64,000 nucleotides of DNA from Ensifer sp. IC4062 (GCF_020193575.1 NZ_JADYVD010000021.1:1-64000), one strand, 5' to 3'; positions 1 to 9,682 are shown, numbered from the stretch's first letter. The notes: generated by a model not told the origin, from the sequence alone. Translations and numbers: made by a program.

Positions 1-204
1 GGGCTGACGGATGATCGGGCGGGCGGCGCGGCCGAGGCGGCCTTGGGGCGGCGGGCTGGCGCGAGACCCTCGGTCGATCAACTCACCGCGGCAACGCTCG
101 GGCTCTATCCGAGCTATCGCAATCCGAAAGACTGGCAGCCGATGGACGTGTTCGCAGCAATCGATTTCATGGTCGCTGAGATCGGCGCGACACGGCGCGC
201 GTAA
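1..204 (+). CDS. C-terminal end of an unidentified protein (5' end outside window)
   Basis: An open frame enters from the left edge in frame 1 and ends at TAA 202-204, giving 67 residues. The last forty residues (from LTAATLGLYP through DFMVAEIGA) read like folded protein with a plausible amphipathic helix, whereas the first twenty are Ala/Gly/Arg rich. I do not recognise the family and no motif is visible. The part upstream of the window would be needed to name it. It could also be a non-coding frame in GC-rich DNA. Confidence 0.35.
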   Translation, partial: GLTDDRAGGAAEAALGRRAGARPSVDQLTAATLGLYPSYRNPKDWQPMDVFAAIDFMVAEIGATRRA

Positions 205-787
<583 letters not shown>

Positions 788-1471
788 TCAGTTGCTCGGC
801 GTACCCGCACTGCAACGCTGCTGGATGAAGTCCGACAGGAAGGTTGAAGCGTGAACGCACCTCCGATGCACAGCGATCGCCTGAGGCACGTTCGAGAATG
901 TCCCCTCAACAACGCGGAAACCTGGATTCTCTTCGCAGAAACGTGACAGGGACTCGGTCAAGCCCGCAGCCGCATCGCACTGGGAGGATACAAGCATGTC
1001 CAGGGCGGAGGCGGGATTTTCGGTATGGAGGAGGATTGCATTTCTAACCTGTCGCTCAAGCTGCTTTGTATACGCAGCGGTTCTGGCGGCGGCAATGCGC
1101 ACCCCTTCGACGTCGACATGCCCCACGCTGCCTAGCGGGCTACCGTCTGACACCAGAAAGCTGGCGGTCACCGTGGCATAGGGGGGCGAGAAGGAGAACC
1201 TGTCGGCACGTGACGGATCGGAAGCAATGAATGCAACGTCCCACTCGTTGCCTTCGGCAGCCGCAAGAATGTCAGCGGCCGATCCGTATCGAACCAGCGA
1301 CAAACTGCAGTCGAGTTCTGCCGCAAGTGCGATCGCGATCCGCGCGCTCGGCCCTATTAGAACGCCTGTCACTGGATCGAGTTGGACAAGTGCGGCATTC
1401 GACATGTTGACCGCCGCTCTGATCACTCCCGTCGGTGCGATTTCAGAGAGGAGTTCATCACGTTCCGGCAT
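788..1471 (-). CDS. substrate-binding-fold (SBP_bac_3) protein without signal peptide
   Basis: A 227-residue protein with the family 3 solute-binding fold: an N-terminal strand pattern around GVIRAAVN, the [14 protein letters not shown] segment, and the [21 protein letters not shown] region that in this family surrounds the ligand. It has no signal peptide: the chosen ATG at 1471 begins [13 protein letters not shown], so it is predicted to be cytoplasmic. This start overlaps the last 14 bases of the aldolase gene and implies translational coupling. Known cytoplasmic or enzymatic relatives of this fold include cyclohexadienyl dehydratase (PheC type), which fits the neighbouring shikimate-type genes. 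A sensor or orphan binding protein is equally possible. It is the last gene of the leftward operon. Confidence 0.75.
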   Translation of the reverse strand: MPERDELLSEIAPTGVIRAAVNMSNAALVQLDPVTGVLIGPSARIAIALAAELDCSLSLVRYGSAADILAAAEGNEWDVAFIASDPSRADRFSFSPPYATVTASFLVSDGSPLGSVGHVDVEGVRIAAARTAAYTKQLERQVRNAILLHTENPASALDMLVSSQCDAAAGLTESLSRFCEENPGFRVVEGTFSNVPQAIAVHRRCVHASTFLSDFIQQRCSAGTPSN

Positions 1472-2249
1472 CGCGGTACGCTCCTTGCGATGCAAATCGT
1501 GCCGCGAGTGCTTCCGATCCCCTTGCCAGAACAGCGACATCGACCCCAACGGCAGTAAATAGTGTTCCCAGTGAGATGCACCGTGCCGCGAACTTCTCAT
1601 CCGGGGTAAGAATGCCCGCAGGCTTGCCCAACGCCTTCAGGCGTTCAATCGCGTCGACAATTGCGTCGACCACTTCCGGGTGGCTCGGTTGGCCCCTGTG
1701 TCCGAAACTCGCTGCCAGGTCTGCTGGTCCTACGAATACCCCATCCACTCCCTCTACCGAGGCAATCGACTCGAGGTTGCCGAGCGCTTCCCGCGTCTCA
1801 ACTTGCAGCAACAGGCAAATTTCCCGTTCCGCATTTTGCGCATAGTTCGCAACTCGGCCGAAACGAGTGGCGCGCGTCAGGGCAGAAACACCACGAATCC
1901 CATCCGGAGGATATCGCACCGCCGCGACTGCGGCTTTCGCCTCTTCCGCGTTCTGAACGTAGGGGATGAGCAGTGTCTGAACGCCAATATCCAGGAAACG
2001 TTTGATGAGAACGGGGTCGTTGATGGCCGGACGGACGACCGGGGAAACGTCGTATGGTGCGACCGCTTGCAATTGTGGCAGGACGGTCAGAACGTCACCC
2101 GGAGAATGTTCCGTGTCGAACAGGAGCCAATCGAAACCTGAAGGCGCGACGATTTCCGCGGCGTAGTTTCCCGGCAGGCCACACCACAGGCCGATCTGGC
2201 TTTGACCAGCAAGAAGCTTCTGTTTGAAACGATTGACAGGATGTTCCAT
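1458..2249 (-). CDS. hpaI: HpcH/HpaI-type aldolase (4-hydroxy-2-oxoheptanedioate aldolase-like)
   Basis: A 263-residue class II aldolase close to the usual HpaI length. In HpaI the reaction splits 4-hydroxy-2-oxoheptane-1,7-dioate into pyruvate and succinate semialdehyde. The family residues are visible: His48 in FDTEHSP, Arg73 in VVRPAIND, Glu151 in QVETRE and Asp177 in GPADLAAS (metal ligands and base). Start ATG 2249 lies 8 bases after the hydratase stop, so the two are translated from one message. True substrate is uncertain, since HpcH/HpaI enzymes are promiscuous toward hydroxy-oxo acids; garL/rhmA-like activity cannot be excluded. Confidence 0.85.
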   Translation of the reverse strand: MEHPVNRFKQKLLAGQSQIGLWCGLPGNYAAEIVAPSGFDWLLFDTEHSPGDVLTVLPQLQAVAPYDVSPVVRPAINDPVLIKRFLDIGVQTLLIPYVQNAEEAKAAVAAVRYPPDGIRGVSALTRATRFGRVANYAQNAEREICLLLQVETREALGNLESIASVEGVDGVFVGPADLAASFGHRGQPSHPEVVDAIVDAIERLKALGKPAGILTPDEKFAARCISLGTLFTAVGVDVAVLARGSEALAARFASQGAYRDAGT

Positions 2250-2257
2250 TTAGCACC

Positions 2258-3040
2258 TCACACAAACGACACGCCGATGGAGCCAACAGGGCCATAGTCG
2301 GCCTGAATGACATCACCTTTAGCGATATCGACAGGACGCGTGAAGGAGCCGGCCAGGACTATTTGTCCCTTCTTCAGGCCACCGCCCACAGCATGAAGTT
2401 TGTTGACCAGCCACGCGATGCCGGCTGCCGGATGTCCCATGATCGCCGCCGACACGCCCGACTCCTCGATGATGCCGTTCTTGGAAAGAGTCGCTCCGAC
2501 CCAACGGATATCAATGTCCATCGGGCGAATTATACGGCCGCCAACGACGAGGGCGCCGAAAGCCGCGTTGTCCGCAATGGTGTCGGTGATAGCTCGGGGG
2601 ACTTCGGTCCGGTAGTCGATAATCTCCAGCGCCGGGACAACGAACTCGGTCGCACGCATGACGTCATAGATCCTGATGCCGGGCCCGACGAGATCCTCAC
2701 CCATAACAAAGGCCAGTTCGACCTCGAGGCGCGGCTTGATAAATAAGTCAGCCCTGATCTGCGCACCGTCGTTGTAAAGCGCATCGTCGAGAATGCAGCC
2801 GTAGTCCGGCTCCGTCATCTTCGAAGCCATCTGCATTGCGCGTGACGTCAGGCCGATCTTATGCCCGACGATCCGTGCGCCCTTGGCCACCCTCGCCTCC
2901 GCCCATAAAGCCTGAATCCGGTAGGCGTCCTCGAGTTCGAGGTTCGGGTAGGTCTCGCTAGGCTGTACGATCGGCTTGCGCTCGATTTCAGCTTTGAGCA
3001 GCGCGTCTGCCGCGGCCCGGCGTTCTTCTTCGGTGATCAT
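2258..3040 (-). CDS. hpaH: HpaH-like 2-oxo-hept-4-ene-1,7-dioate hydratase
   Basis: A 260-residue member of the fumarylacetoacetase-fold hydratases/decarboxylases (HpaH, MhpD, DmpE group). HpaH adds water to 2-oxohept-4-ene-1,7-dioate to make the substrate of HpaI. Recognisable segments are GHKIGLTSRAMQ near residue 60, the acidic metal site around LEVELAFVMG, and the C-terminal GSFTRPVDIAKGD. It lies 24 bases after the dioxygenase gene and 8 bases before the aldolase gene. Hydratase followed by aldolase is the normal order of the last steps of the Hpa meta pathway. Confidence 0.85.
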   Translation of the reverse strand: MITEEERRAAADALLKAEIERKPIVQPSETYPNLELEDAYRIQALWAEARVAKGARIVGHKIGLTSRAMQMASKMTEPDYGCILDDALYNDGAQIRADLFIKPRLEVELAFVMGEDLVGPGIRIYDVMRATEFVVPALEIIDYRTEVPRAITDTIADNAAFGALVVGGRIIRPMDIDIRWVGATLSKNGIIEESGVSAAIMGHPAAGIAWLVNKLHAVGGGLKKGQIVLAGSFTRPVDIAKGDVIQADYGPVGSIGVSFV

Positions 3041-3064
3041 ATCGTTTGCTCTGCTGATCGTGAT

Positions 3065-3958
3065 TTATTTGATCGGGGGACGCGGCAAAACGGCTTCGCC
3101 GGGTTCCATGACATAGGTGTAGTCGAGCGAGAACCACGGACCACGAATATCCGTTTCGGTCGGGTGTGGCTCCTCATGGCGAATAAAGTCGCCGGTCAGC
3201 GCTGCCGTGACACCGAACTGAACATCGGAGTCGATGTTCGGATCGCTGGGGTCGAAGACCTGGGAAATCAGCGTCTTGTATCCGTGCTTGAAGATCAGTG
3301 CGTGCAGGTGCGCTGGTCGGTACGGATGGCGTCCCTGAGCTTTGAGCAGGCGCCCGACCACGCCATCGACCGGTATCGGATACCCGACCATCTTGACGGT
3401 CCTGAACCAGAACCGACCCTGCTCGTCGGTCATGAATTTGCCGCGCAAGTTCATCTCGGCCTGGTCCGGGTCCTGGTTTTCATAAAGACCGACGGGAGAC
3501 GCATGCCACACATCCACTTCGGCGCCGGCAATTGGCTTACCGTCGCGGTCAACGACCTTGGCATGCACGAACAAGGGAGTGCCCGGCGTCTCGGATCGGA
3601 TGATCGACCCGCCATTTTCGACTCGCGGAGAGTTGAGGCGCCAGAATGGGCCCAACAGCGACTGGGAGGTCTCAGTCTGTCCTCTGTCGCCATTATTCAG
3701 CAGGCAGACAAGTGAAGACACGCCAAGGGAACCGGCCATCAGCACAAACTCGTTGTGGTGATCAGTATGCAGCTTCCCGATCTCATTCAGCACGGCTGTC
3801 GCCTCCCGAAACTCAACCTCGGTCAGTCGAACCTCGCGCACAAAAGCATGAAGATGCTTGACCATCGCCACGAGGATTTCTCGCAGGCGGGGGTCTTCAG
3901 TGCGATTCATCACGGCAAGGACGGCTGGCGTCAGATCGCTTTCAGTTTTGATCACCAT
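3065..3958 (-). CDS. intradiol ring-cleavage dioxygenase (catechol/hydroxyquinol 1,2-dioxygenase family)
   Basis: A 297-residue intradiol dioxygenase with the N-terminal linker-helix domain (about 1-105) and the beta-sandwich catalytic domain. Fe(III) ligands are all present: Tyr159 (GLYENQ), Tyr193 (GYPIPVDG), His217 and His219 (RPAHLHA). Cleavage would be between the two hydroxyls of a catechol or hydroxyquinol. The NLRG motif after the first Tyr resembles hydroxyquinol dioxygenases. It heads the leftward operon, with ATG 3958 facing the GntR gene across a 250-base control region. Companion genes for meta-pathway chemistry make the real substrate unclear. Confidence 0.85.
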   Translation of the reverse strand: MVIKTESDLTPAVLAVMNRTEDPRLREILVAMVKHLHAFVREVRLTEVEFREATAVLNEIGKLHTDHHNEFVLMAGSLGVSSLVCLLNNGDRGQTETSQSLLGPFWRLNSPRVENGGSIIRSETPGTPLFVHAKVVDRDGKPIAGAEVDVWHASPVGLYENQDPDQAEMNLRGKFMTDEQGRFWFRTVKMVGYPIPVDGVVGRLLKAQGRHPYRPAHLHALIFKHGYKTLISQVFDPSDPNIDSDVQFGVTAALTGDFIRHEEPHPTETDIRGPWFSLDYTYVMEPGEAVLPRPPIK

Positions 3959-3991
3959 GTGGGCTACCTCCCGATTTCCCCGACTATCAAA

Positions 3992-4003
3992 ATAATCGAT
4001 TAT
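3992..4003. promoter_or_regulatory. palindromic candidate operator (leftward promoter side)
   Basis: ATAATCGATTAT is a perfect 12-base palindrome 34 bases upstream of the dioxygenase start. A near copy (AATAATCGTTTATT) lies at 4154-4167 beside the GntR gene. The paired sites in the divergent control region are good candidates for binding of the adjacent FCD-type regulator. Function is inferred from position and symmetry. Confidence 0.55.
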
Positions 4004-4153
4004 CTGTCAAGGCCGCCGTACATGCTCGCGGCGCCAATAAGTCGAGAGAAACGGGGTAGCGGCATGCAATGCATTGATTTCATTGCACATTAATCGCACA
4101 GAGGAAGCTGAGGCTCGACTTTTTGCAGATTTCAGCGCACTTCAGTTGACATG

Positions 4154-4167
4154 AATAATCGTTTATT
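4154..4167. promoter_or_regulatory. imperfect palindrome, candidate operator (rightward side)
   Basis: AATAATCGTTTATT matches the palindrome at 3992-4003 with one mismatch in symmetry. It lies 42 bases upstream of the GntR start and directly beside another palindrome at 4169-4183. Confidence 0.5.
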
Positions 4168-4168
4168 G

Positions 4169-4183
4169 TATCGATCATCGATA
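4169..4183. promoter_or_regulatory. perfect palindrome TATCGAT-C-ATCGATA
   Basis: A 15-base perfect inverted repeat with a single central C, 25 bases before the GntR ATG. It shares the ATCGAT core with the upstream site at 3992-4003. Likely part of an autoregulatory operator. Confidence 0.5.
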
Positions 4184-4208
4184 ATTAGTTGAGGTCTTGG
4201 GAGGAACG

Positions 4209-4946
4209 ATGGTACCGCATGACGACGGCGCATTTGCTCCGATGACAGAAGATGCTCCATCGTCTTCGGGCTTTCTTGACGACGGCAAAAACACAATCGG
4301 GAGCCAGCTTGCATCCCGTCTTCGTGAAGCGATCATCTCCGGCGAGCTTCAGGCAGGCAGCAAGATCAATCTCGACAAGGCGCGCAAGACGTTCAACGTG
4401 AGCCTCAGTCCGCTGCGTGAAGCGTTGGCGCGGCTGATATCGGACGGTCTAGTGGAGTTCGAGGACAATCGCGGCTACCGCGTTTCATCAATTTCCTTGG
4501 CCAACCTCGAAGAGATCACCACCCTGCGCGAAGAGTTTGAAGTCTTCGCGCTTCGCGAGTCCATGCGGGTCGGCGATGTGGAGTGGGAGGGCAACGTCAT
4601 GCGCGCGCTGCATCGCCTTAACCGCGCCGAGCGTGACGCGGCTCGGCCGGAGACACTGGAGCGCTGGGAAGAGCTCCACCGCGAATTTCATCTGACACTC
4701 ATATCTGGCTGCGGGAAGCCGATCCTGCTCCATTTCTGCAGATTGCTTCTTAATCTCAACGACCGTTATCGCCGCGTGTTTCTGACCCGCACGTCGGGTG
4801 ACCGCAACGTCAGCCAGGAGCACAGTGAGATCGCTCAGGGAGCCGTCGCGCGGGATCTGGACTATTCGTGCGACATGTTGCGCCAGCATATACACCGCAC
4901 GGGAACCAACCTGCGCAATCACCTCGCGACAAAGGGGATCTTGTGA
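4209..4946 (+). CDS. GntR family (FCD) transcriptional regulator
   Basis: A 245-residue regulator: winged helix about 20-85 (recognition region NVSLSPLREALARLISDGLVE, then GYRVSSIS) and an all-helical FCD effector domain about 95-230 with HREFHLTLISG. FCD regulators usually bind organic acids or sugar acids and act as repressors. ATG 4209 is chosen because GGGAGG precedes it; an in-frame TTG at 4197 lacks such a site. The gene sits between the two arms of the catabolic divergon, and its stop overlaps the next start (TGATG), so it is cotranscribed with the uptake operon. Confidence 0.9.
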   Translation: MVPHDDGAFAPMTEDAPSSSGFLDDGKNTIGSQLASRLREAIISGELQAGSKINLDKARKTFNVSLSPLREALARLISDGLVEFEDNRGYRVSSISLANLEEITTLREEFEVFALRESMRVGDVEWEGNVMRALHRLNRAERDAARPETLERWEELHREFHLTLISGCGKPILLHFCRLLLNLNDRYRRVFLTRTSGDRNVSQEHSEIAQGAVARDLDYSCDMLRQHIHRTGTNLRNHLATKGIL

Positions 4947-5767
4947 TGACCGTCGCGACGCCAAGACCGGGCCTTGAACTGGGCGTGGCGCATTTTTCAT
5001 CCATCGCGCTGTCGCCCAAGGAATTCGCCGTGACAGCTGCTCGGGCGGGTTTTGCGTCAATAGGTCTGCGTTTGCACCCCGCGTTTCCGGGAGCCCCTTT
5101 CTACGAGTTGCCGGTGGGCAGCCATAGTGCCCAGGAGTTCAAGACAGTTGCCGCTGGCGAAGGCATCAAGGTGTTCGACATCGAGTTCTTCGTGATCGAC
5201 GAGAGCTTCGTTGCGGCCTCCCACGAGGCGACCGTGGCAGCCGCTGCGAACATAGGGGCGCGCCGGCTGAGTGTTTGCGGCGATGATCGAGACGGCGGCC
5301 GGCTTGCCGCAAACTTTTCTGCGTTGTGCGCCCTCGCGGCGCGATATGGCATGTCAGTCGACATCGAAAACATGGGCTGGCGGACGGTAAGAACCTTTCG
5401 CGACAGCGTAGCGGTCGTGAATTCCTGTGGAGCAGAGAACGCCGGGGCCCTCGTTGACGGGATTCACTTCTTCCGCAACGGCGCCTCGATCGACGAGCTT
5501 CGCGCAAATGCAGGGAAGGTAAAACACGTCCAGCTTTGCGACGTCCGCGGGCCTGCTCCCAAAACATCGGACGCAATGATCGCCGAGGCGAGAAGCGGCA
5601 GGCTCGCTCCTGGAGAAGGCGAATTGCCGTTGAAGGACCTCTGGGCGGCAACCGAATACGGCGCTGCTGTCTCGGTTGAAGTGCCACTCGTCGGGCCGGT
5701 GGACCCGGAGGCACATCTAAAACATCTGCATGACAGCGCACTGGGGATTTTGAAACCGGATCATTGA
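4946..5767 (+). CDS. TIM-barrel sugar phosphate isomerase/epimerase family protein (possible 3-dehydroshikimate dehydratase)
   Basis: A 273-residue protein of the AP-endonuclease-2/xylose-isomerase-like fold. Putative divalent metal ligands are Glu141 (VDIENMG), Asp171 with His174 (DGIH), Gln197 or His195 (HVQLCD) and Glu245 (SVEVPL). This family includes isomerases, epimerases and the AsbF/QuiC-type 3-dehydroshikimate dehydratases that make protocatechuate. Since the same operon holds AroE-like and AroQ-like enzymes, the dehydratase assignment is attractive but unproven. Its ATG overlaps the regulator stop by one base. Confidence 0.75.
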   Translation: MTVATPRPGLELGVAHFSSIALSPKEFAVTAARAGFASIGLRLHPAFPGAPFYELPVGSHSAQEFKTVAAGEGIKVFDIEFFVIDESFVAASHEATVAAAANIGARRLSVCGDDRDGGRLAANFSALCALAARYGMSVDIENMGWRTVRTFRDSVAVVNSCGAENAGALVDGIHFFRNGASIDELRANAGKVKHVQLCDVRGPAPKTSDAMIAEARSGRLAPGEGELPLKDLWAATEYGAAVSVEVPLVGPVDPEAHLKHLHDSALGILKPDH

Positions 5768-5813
5768 TCCGGCGCCGACCCGGCGTAGGCCGGTCGGAGG
5801 GAGGAAGTCTTAC

Positions 5814-6482
5814 ATGACTTATACGTTTGATTTCGGTGCGGTCCTCGACCGCGCCCCGGAATTGCTATGGGGTTCGCTTGGAACGCTTGGCCTTGCGTTG
5901 GCTGGGATGCTCCTCGCACTCGTCATCGGAATCCTGGGCGTTGTTGCAAGGACTTCCAAGAGCGAGATCACGCGCACTCCCGTGATCGTGTTCGTCGAGG
6001 TCGTGCGTAATACGCCATTCCTCGTGCAGATCTTCTTCATATATTTTGCCCTTCCTCTCATGGGCATACGCCTCAATCCGACCGTTACGGCGATCATTGC
6101 CCTCGGCATCAATGGTGGGGCGTACGCAATCGAGATCATCCGAGGCGGGGTCGAGAGTGTGTCGCGCGGCCAGATCGAGGCAGGTTTCGCACTTGGACTG
6201 CACAAGACGGACGTCTTCCGGCTCATCGTGCTCAAGCCGGCACTGCGGGCGATTTATCCCTCGCTCACAAGCCAATTCATCATGCTGACACTGACAACGT
6301 CTGTCTGCACTTCAATCGCCGCCTACGAACTGACCTCGGCCGCTCAGCGCATTGAGTCTGACACCTTCCGCAGCTTCGAAGTCTATTTCACGGTCACCGC
6401 TATCTACCTGGTTATCTCGACCCTGATGATGGGCCTCTTTGCCCTGATTTCTCGCCAATACTTCAACTACCCGACGCGATAG
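5814..6482 (+). CDS. polar-amino-acid-type ABC transporter permease
   Basis: A 222-residue inner-membrane permease of the His/Gln/Glu family with about five membrane spans. The cytoplasmic EAA-type loop is seen around residues 120-150 (EAGFALGLHKTDVFR). It has a strong GGAGG-type site upstream of ATG 5814. It pairs with the second permease 9 bases downstream to form a heterodimeric channel. In this operon the cargo is likely a small acidic hydroaromatic compound and not necessarily an amino acid. Confidence 0.9.
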   Translation: MTYTFDFGAVLDRAPELLWGSLGTLGLALAGMLLALVIGILGVVARTSKSEITRTPVIVFVEVVRNTPFLVQIFFIYFALPLMGIRLNPTVTAIIALGINGGAYAIEIIRGGVESVSRGQIEAGFALGLHKTDVFRLIVLKPALRAIYPSLTSQFIMLTLTTSVCTSIAAYELTSAAQRIESDTFRSFEVYFTVTAIYLVISTLMMGLFALISRQYFNYPTR

Positions 6483-6491
6483 GAGGCAGCC

Positions 6492-7142
6492 ATGGGTCCC
6501 ATCGGCGAAAATGAATTCTTCTTTTTGATGCAGGGTTTGAAGTGGACCGTCCTGCTCGCGATCGTGGGCTTCATCGGTGGGGGGATATTCGGAATCCTGA
6601 TAGCGCTGCTGCGCACTTCGAAGAAGAAGCTCGCCCGGACGATCACCGCAGGCTATATCGGTGTCTTCCAGGGCACGCCCCTTCTGATGCAGCTCTTCGT
6701 TGTCTATTACGGCGTCGCGCTGTTGGGCATCGAGGTCAACGCGTGGATCGCGGTCGCAATCGCCTTCACGCTCCATGCCAGTGCTTTCCTGGGCGAGATC
6801 TGGCGCGGCTCCATCGAAGCTGTGCCGAAGGGCCAGACGGAAGCCGCCAACGCCCTCGGTCTGCATTACGTCTCGCGGATGAAAGACGTCATCCTGCCGC
6901 AGGCCCTGAAAATCTCGATGCCGGCCACGATCGGCTTCCTTGTCCAGCTCATCAAGGGCACCTCGCTGGCAGCAATCGTCGGCTTCATTGAACTCACTCG
7001 CGCCGGCCAGATCATTTCAAACCAGACCTATCGTCCGCTGCTCGTCTTCGGGATCGTCGGCGCAATCTACTTCATCATTTGCTGGCCGCTCTCCCATGCC
7101 GGAAGCGGCCTCGAAAAACGGATGGCGAAAGCTGCCCGCTAA
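6492..7142 (+). CDS. polar-amino-acid-type ABC transporter permease (second subunit)
   Basis: A 216-residue permease homologous to the preceding one, with the EAA loop EAANALGLHYVSRMKDV and hydrophobic spans over its whole length. AGGAGG lies just upstream of ATG 6492. With the first permease, the binding protein and the ATPase it completes a four-gene importer. Start and stop agree with normal family length. Confidence 0.9.
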   Translation: MGPIGENEFFFLMQGLKWTVLLAIVGFIGGGIFGILIALLRTSKKKLARTITAGYIGVFQGTPLLMQLFVVYYGVALLGIEVNAWIAVAIAFTLHASAFLGEIWRGSIEAVPKGQTEAANALGLHYVSRMKDVILPQALKISMPATIGFLVQLIKGTSLAAIVGFIELTRAGQIISNQTYRPLLVFGIVGAIYFIICWPLSHAGSGLEKRMAKAAR

Positions 7143-7183
7143 CCGCTTCGCTCGAAGCAAAACTCTTGAGGAGGAGAATAAAC

Positions 7184-8008
7184 ATGCACAACAGTCGTAG
7201 GAATTTTCTCGGACTTGCCCTCGCAACCGTTGCCTTCGCAACCGTTGGCGCTGCCGCCGCCTCTGCGGCAACTGTAGAGGAAATCAAGGCAAAGGGCATG
7301 CTTGTGGTCGGCATCCAGGGCGACAATGCGCCATGGGGGTTCGTCAACACAAGCGGCGTGCAGGACGGCTTCGATGCTGACGTCGCCAACCTTTTTGCCA
7401 AAGCATTGGGCGTGAAGGTTCAATTCCAGCCGCTCGCCGTTGCCAACCGAATTCCGGCGCTTACGACCGGGAAAGTCGACATCCTGTTCGCAACAATGGC
7501 GATGACGGAAGAACGTGCGAAATCAATTCAATACAGCAAGCCCTACGCCGCTAACACGATTTCGCTTTATGCCGCGAAGTCCGACACGGTTACGAAGCCT
7601 GAAGACGTTGCGGGATGGGAGATCGGCGTTCCGAAGTCCAGTTCGCAGGATAAGGCAGTAACGGACGCCGTCGGATCCACCGCAACTGTCCGCCGCTTTG
7701 ATGACGACGCCGCAACCATCCAGGCCCTCATCTCCGGGCAGGTCAAGGCGGTTGGCGGCAACCAGTTCTATGGTCAGCGTCTGGATGCGGCGAGTGCCGG
7801 CACCTATGAGCGCAAGATTAACTTTCTGACGACCTACAACGGCGTGGGGACCCGTCTCGGCGAGAAGGACTGGAACGAAGCCGTCAACGCCTTCATCGAC
7901 AAGATCAAGGCCAATGGTGAGCTGGCCGCCATCACGAAGAAGTGGATGGCGATCGATCTGCCGCAGTTCCCGGAATCCATTCCGAACATCCCGTTCACCG
8001 TCAATTGA
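7184..8008 (+). CDS. periplasmic solute-binding protein, SBP_bac_3 family
   Basis: A 274-residue binding protein with a signal peptide ([18 protein letters not shown], probable cleavage after ASA near residue 28) followed by the family 3 fold ([50 protein letters not shown]). ATG 7184 is preceded by GAGGAG. It presents ligand to the two permeases. Unlike the other binding-protein genes of this window, it is followed at once by the ATPase gene, with no stem-loop. Confidence 0.92.
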   Translation: MHNSRRNFLGLALATVAFATVGAAAASAATVEEIKAKGMLVVGIQGDNAPWGFVNTSGVQDGFDADVANLFAKALGVKVQFQPLAVANRIPALTTGKVDILFATMAMTEERAKSIQYSKPYAANTISLYAAKSDTVTKPEDVAGWEIGVPKSSSQDKAVTDAVGSTATVRRFDDDAATIQALISGQVKAVGGNQFYGQRLDAASAGTYERKINFLTTYNGVGTRLGEKDWNEAVNAFIDKIKANGELAAITKKWMAIDLPQFPESIPNIPFTVN

Positions 8009-8027
8009 AGCCCAAATGGAGGGTTCC

Positions 8028-8789
8028 GTGCTCAATTCCGCAAAAGATCAACCGACGCTGATTTCTCTTGAGGACGTGCAGAAGTGGTACGGCGCTTTCC
8101 ATGCCTTGAAATCCATCAGTCTGTCGGTCCGCAAAGGCGAAAAAATCGTCCTCTGCGGGCCCTCAGGCTCCGGGAAATCAACGTTAATCCGCTGCATCAA
8201 TGCCCTCGAAACGATCGAGGAAGGCAAGATCGTCGTCGAGGGTCAGGTACTGGACGGAAGCACCAAATCCGTCGATGCGATACGTCGCGAAGTGGGAATG
8301 GTCTTCCAGAGCTTCAATCTCTTCCCGCACATGACCGTACTTCAGAACTGTACACTCGCCCCGATGCGTGTTCGAGGCGCAAGCCACACTGACGCAGAGC
8401 GACTGGCTCGAAAATATCTCGAGCGCGTTCGAATCCTTGACCAGGCGGAAAAGTATCCTGCGCAGCTATCCGGCGGGCAACAACAACGCGTTGCCATCGC
8501 TCGCGCGCTCTGCATGGAGCCGAAGGTCATGCTCTTCGACGAACCAACCTCGGCCCTCGATCCTGAAATGGTGAAGGAAGTGCTCGACACCATGATCGGG
8601 CTCGCCCGTGACGGCATGACGATGATCTGTGTCACGCACGAAATGGGGTTTGCCCGTCAGGTCGCTGATCGCGTCATCTTCATGGCCTCCGGGGAAATCG
8701 TTGAAGAGGCCGAACCGGAGGTCTTCTTCAAGTCTCCCAAGCACCAACGCACAAAAACCTTCCTCGGCGAAATCCTTGCCCACCACTGA
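8028..8789 (+). CDS. polar-amino-acid-type ABC transporter ATP-binding protein
   Basis: A 253-residue ATPase with Walker A GPSGSGKS (about 44-51), signature [15 protein letters not shown], Walker [14 protein letters not shown] and the switch His in [12 protein letters not shown] 8028 is chosen because TGGAGGG ends 5-6 bases before it; the ATG at 8016 overlaps that site and is the alternative start. It energises the importer encoded just upstream. Confidence 0.9.
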   Translation: MLNSAKDQPTLISLEDVQKWYGAFHALKSISLSVRKGEKIVLCGPSGSGKSTLIRCINALETIEEGKIVVEGQVLDGSTKSVDAIRREVGMVFQSFNLFPHMTVLQNCTLAPMRVRGASHTDAERLARKYLERVRILDQAEKYPAQLSGGQQQRVAIARALCMEPKVMLFDEPTSALDPEMVKEVLDTMIGLARDGMTMICVTHEMGFARQVADRVIFMASGEIVEEAEPEVFFKSPKHQRTKTFLGEILAHH

Positions 8790-8807
8790 CGTTCGAAAGC
8801 GATACCA

Positions 8808-9668
8808 ATGCACGACAAGAAATTCCTCGTGGGACTGATCGGGGCCGACATTCAAATGTCGAAGTCCCCGGCTCTCCACGAAACGGAGGCTCGACACCAG
8901 GGCCTCGATTACCGCTACGAACTTCTCGACTTCGCCGAGCGAGGCCTTCCAGCGTCGGCGCTGCCGGACCTCCTAGATGAGGAAGAGCGCCGCGGTTTTG
9001 CCGGGAGCAACATTACACATCCGTGCAAGCAGACGGTGATCGCCCACCTCAATCGCCTTTCCGAGGATGCAGAGATGCTCGGTGCGGTCAACACCGTGGT
9101 CTTTCGTGACGGCGAGAGGATCGGCCACAACACTGATTGGTACGGTTTCTATGAGAATTTCCGGCGGGGCCTTCCGGAAATCGCGAAGTCGCATGCCGTC
9201 CTGCTTGGCGCCGGCGGCGCCGGTGTCGCGGTGGCGCATGCCGCAATCAAGCTCGGTATTGAGCGATTATCGATCTTTGACCAGGATTCCAAACGGGCAG
9301 AAACCTTGGCTGGGCAGTTGAACGAGCGGTTCTCAACGAATTGCGCTCGTGTCACGACGGATGTCGGCAGCACCCTGCGCTCCGCGGACGGCCTTATCCA
9401 CGCGACGCCGACGGGGATGAAGAGCCATCCTGGTTTGCCGATCGACCCGGAATGGCTTCTGCCACGGCATTGGGTCGCTGACATCGTCTATATGCCGCTC
9501 GTCACAGAGCTCCTTGCTCTCGCCGAAAGAAAAGGCTGCCGGACCCTTCGTGGCGGCGGCATGACCGTCTACCAGGCAGCAGCGGCTTTCGAATTGTTCA
9601 CCGGGATAGCACCGGACGCAGAGCGCATGTCCCTTCACTTTACGGACCTATGCCGCCTGTCGGCTTGA
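8808..9668 (+). CDS. aroE: shikimate/quinate dehydrogenase (AroE family)
   Basis: A 286-residue NAD(P)-dependent dehydrogenase that would interconvert shikimate or quinate with the 3-dehydro compound. The substrate site is intact: Ser18/Ser20 (SKSP), Lys74 in NITHPCK (catalytic) and Asp110 in GHNTDWYG. The cofactor loop is GAGGAG at 134-139. Being in an uptake operon beside a dehydroquinase, it is more likely a catabolic paralogue than the biosynthetic AroE. It follows the ATPase gene by 18 bases. Confidence 0.88.
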   Translation: MHDKKFLVGLIGADIQMSKSPALHETEARHQGLDYRYELLDFAERGLPASALPDLLDEEERRGFAGSNITHPCKQTVIAHLNRLSEDAEMLGAVNTVVFRDGERIGHNTDWYGFYENFRRGLPEIAKSHAVLLGAGGAGVAVAHAAIKLGIERLSIFDQDSKRAETLAGQLNERFSTNCARVTTDVGSTLRSADGLIHATPTGMKSHPGLPIDPEWLLPRHWVADIVYMPLVTELLALAERKGCRTLRGGGMTVYQAAAAFELFTGIAPDAERMSLHFTDLCRLSA

Positions 9669-9682
9669 TGGGGAGATCCCAA

